Positions 45,864-55,293 of a stretch of DNA of 64,000 nt are shown here, one piece after another. The notes beneath the pieces were generated by a model. It ran no database searches. It was not told where the DNA came from and was given only the letters and a program-made list of their open reading frames with translations. The stretch is from the NCBI GenBank assembly GCA_023397675.1, contig JAEWTV010000139.1, positions 1 through 64,000 on the forward strand. The letters run 5' to 3'. A program made the position numbers and the translations under genes. Source of the DNA: Bacillota bacterium. Lineage in GTDB: Bacteria; Bacillota; Clostridia; Acetivibrionales; JANLFN01. Every line of letters begins with the position of its first letter. Position 1 is the first letter of the stretch.

Positions 45864-46949
45864 ATGACGATTGGTTCAATTAGAACGAATGGTAATAACG
45901 GATTATATACTGCAAGTGACCAAAAAGTAGTAAGTAAAAAAAATTGTGATACCATAAAACTAACAGCCAATAACACAGAATACAATAAGCAGTTAGAAAC
46001 TAAAATCTTTGCGAAGTATGATGATAAGAAGATTTATAAACATGGAGATGTTGATATAGCAAAAGAAAGGTTATTTAACCGGACTAAGGTAACAGAGGCA
46101 TTGAACAATCTGCTCAAAGAAAATGGAGTTGAAGTCCCGCGTGACGCCTCTATGACCTTTTCAATCGATCCCTATGATTATGAGCTTAAGGTGTCTGGTT
46201 TAGATGACGAAGTTCTAGCTTCTAAAGTTGAGAAGGTATTGAATAGTGGAGAAAACTCCAAAAACCTGTACACTCATATTTATACTTCTGGCAATGGCAG
46301 CGATTATGTTAAATCTGAACAGCTTCCGGCTGACCAATGTAAAAAACTAAGCCTATATCTTGAGGTAAAGAATAATACTGGTTACGATCTTCGTGATTGT
46401 GTTAGCAAAGATGGTACTTTTTATGCACCTGACGGAACTGATGTAATCGAGGCCTATAAGAACAGTAAGAAGATACCAGAAGCTTTCAGGGCTGATGTAA
46501 TCTCAACTTATGTACCACGCATTAAGGAATTAGCTAACAAAGGCTTTGACAGTATCGGTGATTTAGTATTGCAGATTGAGTACAAGGACGGAAACCTGTA
46601 TGATATAGGGCAGAAAAATGGATACGGACCTGGGCAGACAGAATGGATTGATAACCTTGTTTCTCAATATGGGGATGGTTTGTTCAGAAAGCCAGTGAAT
46701 AAGATAACCCTGGATTCAAAGAATCCTGCCATCAGCGACCTGCTGAAGCAAAACGGGATTGAGCTTCCGAACGATACTACTTTAAACTTCTCATATTTTA
46801 TGGACTCTAAGTTTCTTTCAATATCAGGAACAGATGATATAAGTCTACTTTCTAAACTACAATATATGTTTTTTCAACCGACATCTATTGGTTTGCTGCA
46901 ATATCTTAGTAGTAAACAGCAGAATGTTTCGTTTGATGTTTCACTTTAG
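45864..46949 (+). CDS. Conserved protein with an internal domain duplication (DUF4885-like)
   Basis: A 361-residue protein without signal peptide or membrane helix. Two segments resemble each other: about 80-140 (LLKENGVEVPRDASMTFSID...KVSGLDD) and about 290-350 (LLKQNGIELPNDTTLNFSY...SISGTDD), indicating an ancient duplication, with an unrelated middle part of about 150 residues. The layout recalls DUF4885 proteins of Bacillus and Clostridium, whose function is unknown. The assignment is from memory and tentative. GGAGGG precedes the ATG. A hairpin with T-rich tail follows. It is the first intact gene in a zone of decayed fragments. Confidence 0.72.
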   Translation: MTIGSIRTNGNNGLYTASDQKVVSKKNCDTIKLTANNTEYNKQLETKIFAKYDDKKIYKHGDVDIAKERLFNRTKVTEALNNLLKENGVEVPRDASMTFSIDPYDYELKVSGLDDEVLASKVEKVLNSGENSKNLYTHIYTSGNGSDYVKSEQLPADQCKKLSLYLEVKNNTGYDLRDCVSKDGTFYAPDGTDVIEAYKNSKKIPEAFRADVISTYVPRIKELANKGFDSIGDLVLQIEYKDGNLYDIGQKNGYGPGQTEWIDNLVSQYGDGLFRKPVNKITLDSKNPAISDLLKQNGIELPNDTTLNFSYFMDSKFLSISGTDDISLLSKLQYMFFQPTSIGLLQYLSSKQQNVSFDVSL

Positions 46950-46974
46950 TTGTAAGGGAAATACCAGTCAATAT

Positions 46975-47014
46975 GAGTCACAGAATACGGTTCTCGACTG
47001 ACTCTTTTATTTTT
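46975..47014 (+). terminator. Probable terminator after the duplicated-domain gene
   Basis: GAGTCA (46975-46980) pairs with TGACTC (46999-47004), with an inner AGAA/TTCT pairing, followed by a T-rich run (47005-47014). The stem is short and interrupted. Confidence 0.45.
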
Positions 47015-47120
47015 TGTAGCATATAAGAACATCTGAGTCAGAGCTGACCCATTCCCTATGACTCTAACAGATAAGTCGAAAAAACAAGAACACAAGTTTA
47101 GAGTTGAAACGAGGACACAC

Positions 47121-47869
47121 ATGAATACTGATTTTGTAAACTTAACAACAGAAAACCTTGTCAATGAGCATTTATGCTGTATTATCCGCAGTAAAAAGAT
47201 CCATCAAGGTATTGAAGCAAAGCGACAATGGCTTTCAGACCGGCTGAAGGAAGGTCATGTCTTTAGAAAGTTAAATGTAAGTGCTCCTGTTTTTATTGAA
47301 TATGCTCTCTTGAAACGGCTTGGGTTCCCATAACTGGCGACAACTACTATTATGTGTATTGCTTATGGGTTTCTGGTGAGCACAAAGGAAAAGGGTATGC
47401 GAAATCGCTGATGGAGTATTGTTTGGCTGATGCCAAAGAGAAGGGTAAATCCGGCATTTGTATGCTTGGAGCAAGGAAACAAAAATCTTGGCTTTCTGAT
47501 CAATCATTTGCGAAGAAGTTTGGCTTTGAAGTTGTTGATACTGCCGATAATGGATATGAATTGCTTGCACTTTCTTTTGATGGAACAATGCCAAAGTTCG
47601 CACAAAATGTTAAAAACCAAGAAATTGAAAGCAAAGAGCTGACAATTTATTATGATATGCAATGCCCTTATGTCTATCAAAACATTGAGATGATAAAACA
47701 GTATTGTGAAATGAACGACGTTTCTGTATCTTTAATTCAAGTGGATATGCTACAAAAAGCAAAGGAATTGCCTTGTGTTTTCAATAACTGGGGTGTGTTT
47801 TATAAAGGAAATTTTGAGACAGTGAATTTGTTAGATGTCGCCTACTTAAAGAGAATACTCAAAAAATGA
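47121..47869 (+). pseudogene. GNAT acetyltransferase/YoaP-domain gene with a one-base frameshift
   Basis: The frame from ATG 47121 (GAGGA site upstream) reads MNTDFVNLTTENLVNEHL through VFIEYA, then runs to a stop near 47333. The continuation of the same protein lies in the next frame: LETAWVPITGDNYYYVYCLW, then WVSGEHKGKGYAKSLMEY (acetyl-CoA loop) and a C-terminal YoaP-like domain (IYYDMQCPYVYQN). The two join perfectly if one base is restored near 47306-47309; the total length is then 750 nt. It is an N-acetyltransferase of the GNAT/YoaP type, here inactive unless the shift is a sequencing error. Confidence 0.8.
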
Positions 47870-48044
47870 AAATGCAATTTTGGTTTTTCCCCGTTGATTA
47901 TTAGGACTGTATTTTAAACAACTGCTTGATACGGCAGGTGAGATAATAGTATTATTGTCGTTTTTTTGCAATACAATGAAAAAAGTACATGCTATAATTT
48001 GTAGCATTCAGCCTAATATTAAATGCAGACGAGGAGATAATACT

Positions 48045-49016
48045 ATGAAAATGCTTAGCAAGAATGATTTTCAGTTAATAAGATCATGGGTTTACCGTAT
48101 TGCCAGGCCAATTGAAATGGCTTTGTGGAATTATCACTTTGAAAACGGTAGTAAAGATGCTATTCTCACTGCTCTTTCGGCTTATCAGAATGTGGATGGG
48201 GGCTTTGGCCACGCGCTTGAGGCAGATAATTGGAATCCGAATTCATCACCGGCTACTACTGGTTGTGCAATAGGTATTTTAGAAGAAATAAATTTTGACG
48301 ATAAACAGCATCCGATTTTACAAGGAATTTTAAAGTATATAGAAAACACTGCAGATTTGAAGGAACGGGGTTGGACTTGGAGCATTCCGTCAAATAACGA
48401 TTACGCTCATGCTTCATGGTATACGTATGATCCCGGCAATACAGAAGCATATATAGAGCTTGTTACTGCAGGACTTGCCTTTTTTGCTGTGCGGCATTCA
48501 GATAAAAATTCTCAAATATATAAAAAAGCTGCAACGTTTCTTGAGAGCAGTATCCGTAGCCTTAGTAATACTAATGATTTTTTCACTATTTCAGTTTTTT
48601 GTAACTTGTTAAAAAAAATGGAAGAGTATAAACTGGATTCATGTTTCGATATCATGGACATAAAAGAAAATTTGCCGAAATTAGTGAATACATATATGGA
48701 GAAAGACCCGTTGAAATGGTCCGCATGGTGTGGAGTACCTTCTTACTTTATCAAATCGCCTGACAGTAAATATTATAAGGGTAACGAAGATATAATGTCG
48801 AAAGAGCTTGACTGGCAGCTTGAAAAGATAATAGGAAGAATTCCGGAGCTTAATGTATGGAATATAAATGCAAACGGATGGTATTGGTTTGACAATAACC
48901 AGGGTGGCGAATACCCGAAGGAGAGTGTTGTAAGCGCAAACTGTTGGGAGATTATCAATATCATAAAATATATGAATCTTTTTAAGAATTTCGGCAGGAT
49001 GGATTTTAGATTGTAA
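48045..49016 (+). CDS. Prenyltransferase/squalene-cyclase-like toroid protein, function unknown
   Basis: A 323-residue, helical, Trp- and Asn-rich protein without signal peptide. LSAYQNVDGGFGHALEAD near residues 45-62 resembles the Q..DGGFG repeats of alpha/alpha-toroid proteins (squalene cyclases, prenyltransferase beta subunits, cobalamin-binding toroids). Other repeats are weak and no catalytic DxDD motif is visible, so enzymatic activity is doubtful. The start at 48045 has GAGGAG 8 bases upstream; an in-frame ATG at 47955 was rejected. A good terminator follows about 115 bp downstream. Confidence 0.72.
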   Translation: MKMLSKNDFQLIRSWVYRIARPIEMALWNYHFENGSKDAILTALSAYQNVDGGFGHALEADNWNPNSSPATTGCAIGILEEINFDDKQHPILQGILKYIENTADLKERGWTWSIPSNNDYAHASWYTYDPGNTEAYIELVTAGLAFFAVRHSDKNSQIYKKAATFLESSIRSLSNTNDFFTISVFCNLLKKMEEYKLDSCFDIMDIKENLPKLVNTYMEKDPLKWSAWCGVPSYFIKSPDSKYYKGNEDIMSKELDWQLEKIIGRIPELNVWNINANGWYWFDNNQGGEYPKESVVSANCWEIINIIKYMNLFKNFGRMDFRL

Positions 49017-49132
49017 CTTTATCTGAAGGAAGAGCTTTAGGACGGGAGGGTAAATAGACTACTATAAGTTGAATATTCAGTAAAATCAAATTGCTGCTAT
49101 GAATCATGACATGTTTAATAATTTGAATTGAA

Positions 49133-49158
49133 AACAAGCTTAAAAGGCTTGTTTTTTT
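49133..49158 (+). terminator. Rho-independent terminator
   Basis: AACAAGC (49133-49139) pairs with GCTTGTT (49147-49153) around a 7-base loop, and T residues run from 49152 to 49158. It ends the toroid-protein transcript. Confidence 0.72.
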
Positions 49159-49258
49159 GTAATGATATTTTGGTGGGTAATGTATCTATTATATAGGTGG
49201 AATCATTGGCAAAATGCAGTATAATAAGAATAGTTATCCCGAATACTGGAGGTTTTCA

Positions 49259-49480
49259 TGAGTTATTTGTCAGAGAATATGGAGCGTGACTGCTAAAATT
49301 TTTATCTAGAAAATTATCGAGATGGTGCATAACTTCATCAAAGATGTTTACATATTTGAAAAAAACAATAAAGATATGGAGCTTACCCGCTATAAAGATA
49401 TTCTCAAAGATAACGGCCTTGAATGGGGTAAGGAATCTATGAAGAATGTTGATGTTTTAAATTTGAATGCACAATGTTAA
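49259..49480 (+). pseudogene. Decayed DUF6508-like gene
   Basis: An ATG at 49259 with a GGAGG site opens a frame that stops after 12 codons. A further fragment at 49322-49480 reads MVHNFIKDVYIFEKNN, then ELTRYKDILKDNGLEWGKES and a stop after NLNAQC. The RY.DIL..NGL.WG..SM pattern is that of DUF6508 proteins, which normally continue well past the QC. Stops interrupt the join and the C-terminus is lost. The next 180 bp (49481-49663) contain another broken opening (LDKQNEITF then stops) and nothing else recognisable. Confidence 0.5.
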
Positions 49481-49663
49481 ACAGTATTGAGTAAAGAGGG
49501 TTCGACTTTGGATAAACAAAATGAAATAACTTTCGTATGATGAGTTGTGTGATTTGAATAAGAACTTCCTATACACTCCAGGGACTTCTTAAAAACTTAC
49601 AAGGTTTTTACACAATATGCTAAACAGTTATATATATTGCAAAATTATTAGGAGGTCGTATTC

Positions 49664-50551
49664 ATGTTCAAGTTTAAAAATCGTTATGGCGAGCTGCGTT
49701 CTGGATGGTCGGTAGCCGCATTGCTTTTGCTTACCATTCTTGCTCTGGGTGTGGGGAGTTCAATGGCGCCTGAAGATAGAGGAGAGGCAAATATCGCTTT
49801 AAAAGTTGCAGTAACTCTTGTTTATAGCCTAATTAGCATTGGTGGATCGATAGTTCTTTTTAAAATGATTTACAAGCGTAGATTGTGCCAAATGGGATTC
49901 GTTTCTAAAGGGTGGCTAACTGGGTTACTCCATGGATTTGTATTGGGAGCTGTATCAATAGGATTGATGTTTGCTATATTGATTTTAAGCGGACAGGCCA
50001 AAGTGGCTGGCGTGGATGAGTCTAAACTCTTATCATTCACAATGATTATTGAGTTCATCAGTGTTGGTATGATGGCATTTTCCGAGGAAGTTCTAATGCG
50101 AGGGTACCTAATGACCGCCCTCAAACCAACCAGAAACAAATGGATAATATTTTTGGCACCTGCGATTCTTTTTTCGCTTTTCCATCTTATGAATTCTGGC
50201 ACTACACTTCTGTCGCTGTTAAATATATTCCTGGCCGGTATGCTCTTTGCCTATATGTTTATTAAGTCGGGGAAATTGTGGTTCCCATCTGGTTTTCACA
50301 TAGCATGGAATTTTTTCCAAGGTGACATATTTGGTATGAATGTATCCGGAAATTCGCAAACAGCCATTTTTGAAACAAAACTCGGTACAAACGAATTGCT
50401 GACTGGCGGAGATTATGGCCCTGAAGGAGGCCTTCTGGTGACTTTTGTATTATTGTTAGGATTCTTGTATGTGCGGTTTATTTTAAAAAGGCCGAACTAT
50501 CCGACCTGGACCATGGAGAGTGATTTGCCCTTTACGAGGGGAGAGCTTTAG
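49664..50551 (+). CDS. CPBP-family intramembrane metalloprotease
   Basis: A 295-residue integral membrane protein with about eight helices. The CPBP (CAAX protease and bacteriocin-processing) motifs are all present: EExxxR (Glu141, Glu142, Arg146 in FSEEVLMRGYL), FxxxH (His174 in FSLFH) and HxxxN (His212, Asn216 in HIAWN). Members cleave membrane or prenylated proteins or give self-immunity to bacteriocins. No bacteriocin gene is adjacent. An AGGAGG site precedes the ATG. It stands alone between decayed gene fragments. Confidence 0.88.
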   Translation: MFKFKNRYGELRSGWSVAALLLLTILALGVGSSMAPEDRGEANIALKVAVTLVYSLISIGGSIVLFKMIYKRRLCQMGFVSKGWLTGLLHGFVLGAVSIGLMFAILILSGQAKVAGVDESKLLSFTMIIEFISVGMMAFSEEVLMRGYLMTALKPTRNKWIIFLAPAILFSLFHLMNSGTTLLSLLNIFLAGMLFAYMFIKSGKLWFPSGFHIAWNFFQGDIFGMNVSGNSQTAIFETKLGTNELLTGGDYGPEGGLLVTFVLLLGFLYVRFILKRPNYPTWTMESDLPFTRGEL

Positions 50552-50555
50552 CCAG

Positions 50556-50621
50556 GCGAAAGCCGTTGATATGTTCCCACGGACATAATGGCACCAGACA
50601 TCAATTCTGTCCTCTCGATAG
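50556..50621 (+). pseudogene. Remnant C-terminal end of an RlmD-like rRNA methyltransferase
   Basis: One frame reads AKAVDMFPRT, stop, WHQTSILSSR, stop. This follows the conserved terminal VDMFPHT.HVE.V.LLSR of RlmD/RumA enzymes (compare the intact gene ending at 38336). Only about 20 codons remain. The rest of the region up to 50750 holds nothing recognisable. Confidence 0.45.
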
Positions 50622-50761
50622 GCAGTCTGTACAATCAAACAAATTACATATGGCCATATCATTGTCTCCATGCACTTTGAGTACGTGTGGAGAATGTCAA
50701 GGAAAGATAAATAAAAGAAAGAATAGTGTGAGCTGAAATATAATAGGAGAATGAAATTTTT

Positions 50762-50786
50762 ACACTTAGGACACTGTCCTAAGTGT
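50762..50786. repeat. Perfect 11-bp palindrome (ACACTTAGGAC)
   Basis: ACACTTAGGAC (50762-50772) and its exact reverse complement (50776-50786) flank a 3-base loop; partial pairing extends into flanking T and A tracts. No T-run follows on either strand, so an operator or stable RNA hairpin is more likely than a terminator. It lies 36 bp before the MerR promoter. Confidence 0.6.
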
Positions 50787-50821
50787 GAAAATTATGAAAA
50801 TACAATTAAAAAAAAGAATAC

Positions 50822-50853
50822 TTGACCCTACCCCTTAGGGGAGGTTGTATATT
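50822..50853 (+). promoter_or_regulatory. MerR-type promoter with 20-bp spacer
   Basis: TTGACC (50822-50827) and TATATT (50848-50853) are 20 bp apart, longer than the usual 17. The spacer contains CCCCTTAGGGG, with a roughly symmetrical arrangement. Over-long spacers carrying a dyad are the hallmark of promoters twisted into activity by MerR-family regulators. The MerR gene itself follows, so autoregulation is likely. Confidence 0.7.
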
Positions 50854-50884
50854 ATATGTATAAATAGGAAATAGGGGGATACAT

Positions 50885-51754
50885 ATGAACCAAAACGAGT
50901 CCCATTACTGTAAAGAAAAAAAACCAGATACACTTTACAAGATTGGTATGTTTGCGAGTATGAATCATGTAACAATAAAAGCACTTCGTTATTATGATGA
51001 TGAAAATATTATAAAACCCAAAGTTATTGATACAGAGACAAACTATAGATATTACACACTCTCTCAGATGGGAGAGCTGCATCAGATTCTTGCTTTAAAA
51101 GAAATGGGCTTTAAGATTGATGAAATAAAGGCAGTCATCAGCGGGCTTAATGAAAAAGATTTGTTAAAGCAGAAAAAAAATCAGATCATGATACAAATCG
51201 CAGATTTGACCAAACTCCTTGCAAAAGTTGAGCAGGCATTAGATGCACCAAAGAAGAACTTCACTTCACATGTGCTAATCAAAAGTTTGCCGGAAGTAAT
51301 TGTTGCAAGTATGACCAGAAGGATTGATTCCTATGATGATCTTTTTGTAGTTATGCCAGAGATGGGGCAAGAGATGGAACGATTAGGATGCGAATGTGCA
51401 ATGCCAGAATATTGTTTCATAAATTATCCAGAACCAGGGTTTAAAGAAGAGCATGTTTTAATAGAAGCATGTGAGGCGGTAACCGAGTTAAAGGATGATA
51501 CAGATAAAATCAAGTTTAAAGTTATTCCTGTGGTTCCGTATGCGGCTTGTATTTTTCACAAAGGAAGCTATAATACACTTTCATCGTCATACGCATCTGT
51601 GCTTCAGTATATTGAAGAAAATGGATTACAGATTAATGCTAATGGCTCGATTCGTGAAAGTTATATTGATGGTGTCTGGAATAAAGACAGCGAAGACGAA
51701 TGGCTGACAGAAATCCAAATTCCAGTATGTAAGGTCGGTGAAGAGAATGAATGA
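50885..51754 (+). CDS. MerR-family regulator with GyrI-like effector domain
   Basis: A 289-residue transcription factor. The N-terminal winged helix (about 17-85) has YKIGMFASMNHVTIKALRYYD, followed by a dimerising coiled coil (about 90-125) and a C-terminal GyrI-like/BmrR-type ligand domain (about 135-285), which binds small hydrophobic drugs in relatives. AGGGGG precedes the ATG. Its stop lies inside the start of the UvrA-like gene, so the two are translationally coupled. It probably activates its own operon when it binds a drug. Confidence 0.9.
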   Translation: MNQNESHYCKEKKPDTLYKIGMFASMNHVTIKALRYYDDENIIKPKVIDTETNYRYYTLSQMGELHQILALKEMGFKIDEIKAVISGLNEKDLLKQKKNQIMIQIADLTKLLAKVEQALDAPKKNFTSHVLIKSLPEVIVASMTRRIDSYDDLFVVMPEMGQEMERLGCECAMPEYCFINYPEPGFKEEHVLIEACEAVTELKDDTDKIKFKVIPVVPYAACIFHKGSYNTLSSSYASVLQYIEENGLQINANGSIRESYIDGVWNKDSEDEWLTEIQIPVCKVGEENE

Positions 51755-53990
51755 TATGATACAAATAAAAGGCTTACATCAAAATAATTTAAAAAATATA
51801 TCACTTTCAATACCAAAGAATAAAATAGTTGTATTTACGGGTGTATCCGGCTCTGGCAAATCGAGTATTGTATTTGATACGATAGCAGCTGAAAGCCAGA
51901 GACAGATGAATGAAACTTATACTGCATGGGTCAGAGGAAGAATGCCGAAATATGAAAAACCAAAAGTTGATTATATTGATAATCTTTCAGCATCGGTTAT
52001 CGTTGATCAGTCCAGACTAGGCGGCAACGCACGTTCAACAGTTGGTACTATAAGCGATTTATATTCAGCACTAAGAGTTTTATATTCACGCATTGGAACA
52101 CCGTATATTGGGACTGCATCTTATTTTTCATTTAATGATCCGAATGGAATGTGTCCAAAATGTTCTGGTTTAGGTAATATTACAGATATTGATACAGATG
52201 GATTGGTTGATCCGGATAAGACCTGGAATGAGGGAATGGTCAAGCTTCCCGCCTATGGTGTCGGTAATTGGTATTGGAAAATATATGTTGAATCAAAGTT
52301 ATTTGATTTAGACAAGAAATTTAGAGATTATTCGGAAGAAGAAAAGAATATTCTTTATTATGGTGCGAAAACTCCTGATGGAGAACAAATAAACAAGAAA
52401 ATTGAGGGAATTGTTAATCAGCTAAGAAGGACCGTATTAATGCGCGATACTTCTACGATTAAGGAAGCGTCTGTCAAAAGACTATTAAGCCTTATTATAC
52501 AAAAAGAATGCCCTTGTTGCCATGGCAAGAGACTGAACGATCAAACACTTTCCTGTATGATTAATGGAAAAAACATCTATGAGATGTGTGAATTAGAGTT
52601 TACAAGTTTAAGAGAGGAATTATTAAAAATCGAAGACAAGAGAGCAGTAACAATCGTCCACGATATGGTGGAATCTTTAGACAGAATGATAGATATAGGT
52701 CTCCCTTATCTTAGTATGAACCGTGAATCATCTACTTTATCGGGTGGTGAAGCACAGCGCCTGAAGCTTGTCAGATACATGGGCAGTGCTTTGAGTGGGA
52801 TGACATACATATTTGACGAACCAAGTACAGGTATGCATCCAAGGGACGTTCATCGTATGTGTAAATTACTTCGAAGTCTTAGAGATAAAGGGAATACAGT
52901 TCTTGTCGTTGAACACGATAAAGATATCATTAGTATTGCAGACCATATTGTTGATGTTGGACCGCTTGCAGGGAAAAATGGTGGTGAAATATTATTTGAA
53001 GGAAGTTATGAAAATCTTCTTTTATCAGGGACAATGACTGGTAATGCAATGAAAGAAATCATCCCAGTAAAAGCTAACCCGAGAATTCCAGTAAAGTATC
53101 TGCCTGTTAAAGATGCAAATTGTCACAACCTGAAAAATGTAGCGGTAGATATTCCGCTTAATATTCTTACTGTAGTAACAGGAGTGGCTGGTTCCGGAAA
53201 AAGTACGTTGATTAGAGATGTATTTGCAAAAGAATATGCTGAGGATGTTGTACTTGTTGATCAGTCTCCGATAACAGCGACAGGTCGTTCAACACCAGCA
53301 ACATATCTGGGATTTTTCGATGATATAAGAAAGGTAATCTCAAAGGAAACTGGTCTGGATGCATCGATGTTTTCCTTCAATAGCAAGGGCGGCTGCCCTG
53401 TCTGTAATGGAAAAGGCATCATTGTTACTGAGCTTGTATTTATGGATCCTGTTACTACAGTTTGCGAAGAGTGTGAAGGAAATCGTTATAACAAAGAAGC
53501 ACTTTCCATTCAATATCATGAAAAAAATATAAAGGAAATACTTGATATGTCAGCTGAAGAAGCTTTTGTTTTCTTTAAAAATCAGAAAAAAATAGCAAAT
53601 CAGTTAAGAGCGATGGTGGAAGTTGGCCTTGGATATCTTTCCCTGGGACAACCAACATCTACATTATCCGGAGGAGAACGGCAACGTTTGAAGCTCGCAA
53701 AACACTTGGATGATAAAGGAAATATTTTTATCTTGGACGAGCCCACAACTGGGCTCCATGCCTCTGATATTAAGAGTATTATGATGTTGTTTGAAGGATT
53801 TGTCGATAGGGGTAATACAGTTATTATTATTGAACACAATCAGGATGTAATGAAAAATGCTGATTACATTATCGACATTGGACCGGATGGCGGTAGTAAT
53901 GGTGGAGAGATTGTATTTCAGGGAACCGTAAAGGATATGGTGGAAAACAGTTCAACAATAACTGCAAAATATATCAAAAAATCAATGTAA
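51747..53990 (+). CDS. UvrA-like ABC-class ATPase (drug-resistance type)
   Basis: A 747-residue soluble protein with two ABC ATPase modules, as in UvrA: Walker A GVSGSGKSS (about 32) and GVAGSGKST (about 480), signatures LSGGEAQRLKL and LSGGERQRLKL, and zinc-type Cys clusters (CPKCSG, CPCCHG, CPVCNG, CEECEG). It is about 200 residues shorter than repair UvrA (about 940) and resembles the short UvrA paralogues found next to drug regulators, which may remove DNA-bound drugs. ATG 51747 overlaps the MerR stop by 8 bp; in-frame alternatives are GTG 51738 and ATG 51756. Confidence 0.88.
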   Translation: MNDMIQIKGLHQNNLKNISLSIPKNKIVVFTGVSGSGKSSIVFDTIAAESQRQMNETYTAWVRGRMPKYEKPKVDYIDNLSASVIVDQSRLGGNARSTVGTISDLYSALRVLYSRIGTPYIGTASYFSFNDPNGMCPKCSGLGNITDIDTDGLVDPDKTWNEGMVKLPAYGVGNWYWKIYVESKLFDLDKKFRDYSEEEKNILYYGAKTPDGEQINKKIEGIVNQLRRTVLMRDTSTIKEASVKRLLSLIIQKECPCCHGKRLNDQTLSCMINGKNIYEMCELEFTSLREELLKIEDKRAVTIVHDMVESLDRMIDIGLPYLSMNRESSTLSGGEAQRLKLVRYMGSALSGMTYIFDEPSTGMHPRDVHRMCKLLRSLRDKGNTVLVVEHDKDIISIADHIVDVGPLAGKNGGEILFEGSYENLLLSGTMTGNAMKEIIPVKANPRIPVKYLPVKDANCHNLKNVAVDIPLNILTVVTGVAGSGKSTLIRDVFAKEYAEDVVLVDQSPITATGRSTPATYLGFFDDIRKVISKETGLDASMFSFNSKGGCPVCNGKGIIVTELVFMDPVTTVCEECEGNRYNKEALSIQYHEKNIKEILDMSAEEAFVFFKNQKKIANQLRAMVEVGLGYLSLGQPTSTLSGGERQRLKLAKHLDDKGNIFILDEPTTGLHASDIKSIMMLFEGFVDRGNTVIIIEHNQDVMKNADYIIDIGPDGGSNGGEIVFQGTVKDMVENSSTITAKYIKKSM

Positions 53991-54139
53991 AATTACCAGA
54001 CCACGTAGAACCTTTGGGGACAGTTCTCAAAAACTTAAACCTAAAATGAAGAATACTTAAAGATACTCAATTAGTGCTAATGTGAGCTATGTAAGTTTGG
54101 CGATGGTAACCAATTAAATTTATAAACTTCAGGTACATA

Positions 54140-55069
54140 TTAACGGTTAGTTATTTTTTTCAGTATAAACCCAGACTGCTCAAAAGAATATCGATTTTGT
54201 ACATTGTCAGTTGGAAGAGTCGTGCCGGTCAGGTACGGCTTTTCTTTCATCTTTATATACTCTTTTGCTGTACACCCAAAATTCTGTTGAAACATGTGAT
54301 TTAAGTACCTGCTACTGGAAAAACCAGTTTCAATGCATATGTCCAGAATGTTCAAAGAGGATTTTTTAATTAATTGTAGTGCATATTCAAAACGAATCTG
54401 ATTAAGATATTGCTGAAAGGAAATTCCAAGCATCTTCTTAATAAAATGAGAAGCATGACATGCTGTAATGTTTTCTAAATCAGCAACATCCTGTAGAGAA
54501 ATACATTCTGTATAATGCTCAGATATATAGTTTGTAATCCGATCCAGACGAAGAGAATTGTTTTTTGCAGCAACAGAGGCCTTTTCACTTGTTATTGTAT
54601 ATCGCGTATTGGTTAAAATCTGATATAACGCATCAAATAGTATACTGGAACATTTCAATTCATTGAGTTCTGTGGCGGTAAAATAGTAACTGGCACAGGA
54701 AATAAGAGTGTTATACAGACTGTCATGTAATACTCCGCTGCTAATAACATTACTTTCAAAACGTAGAAAGCCAAGCTGGTAGTTGATTTTTCGGTAGAAG
54801 TCTGTATGAATCTGAAATGCCAGAATTCGGTTTGTACTGTTTTTGTTCAGAAAAGAATGAACTTGATAGCGGTTAATAATATAAATGTCACCAGCATGTA
54901 ATTCGTGCTGTTCATGCTCGGTAAAAAAAGTCAGGTTTCCTTCCAATAGTATACCTATTTCCATATCATCATGTCCGTGTGGTGCACGGGCGGTCATTTC
55001 TACAAGAAAGATTTCCAGGTAATTCATTGTGGTATGTAGCACAATTTCAAATTCCTTTTTGCTGCTCAT
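54140..55069 (-). CDS. AraC-family transcriptional regulator
   Basis: A 309-residue regulator with an N-terminal cupin-like sugar-binding domain (about 10-150; HGHDDMEIGILLEG and HAGDIYIINRYQVHSF) and a C-terminal double helix-turn-helix (about 185-285; FSSSRYLNHMFQQNFGCTAKEY). AAGGAA precedes the ATG. It is transcribed away from the isomerase/kinase pair across a 224-bp intergenic region, the usual layout for a regulator of a sugar catabolic operon. Confidence 0.9.
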   Translation of the reverse strand: MSSKKEFEIVLHTTMNYLEIFLVEMTARAPHGHDDMEIGILLEGNLTFFTEHEQHELHAGDIYIINRYQVHSFLNKNSTNRILAFQIHTDFYRKINYQLGFLRFESNVISSGVLHDSLYNTLISCASYYFTATELNELKCSSILFDALYQILTNTRYTITSEKASVAAKNNSLRLDRITNYISEHYTECISLQDVADLENITACHASHFIKKMLGISFQQYLNQIRFEYALQLIKKSSLNILDICIETGFSSSRYLNHMFQQNFGCTAKEYIKMKEKPYLTGTTLPTDNVQNRYSFEQSGFILKKITNR

Positions 55070-55293
55070 AGTAAAATTCCTTTCTAGTAGGTGAAATAAT
55101 GGCGATTAAAAAACTGTGTCTGGCAATAGTCCTATCTTAGCATAATTTCGCAATAATAAACATGGAAAAACGCAAGATTGTAATTTTTTAGCCTATGCTG
55201 TCTGATATAACTAAAGCATAGAAACTTGTAAGTAAGAGTCGTAGTATTGAAGAATAATAATATAATTATTTTGTGAAAGAGAGGATAAATAAG

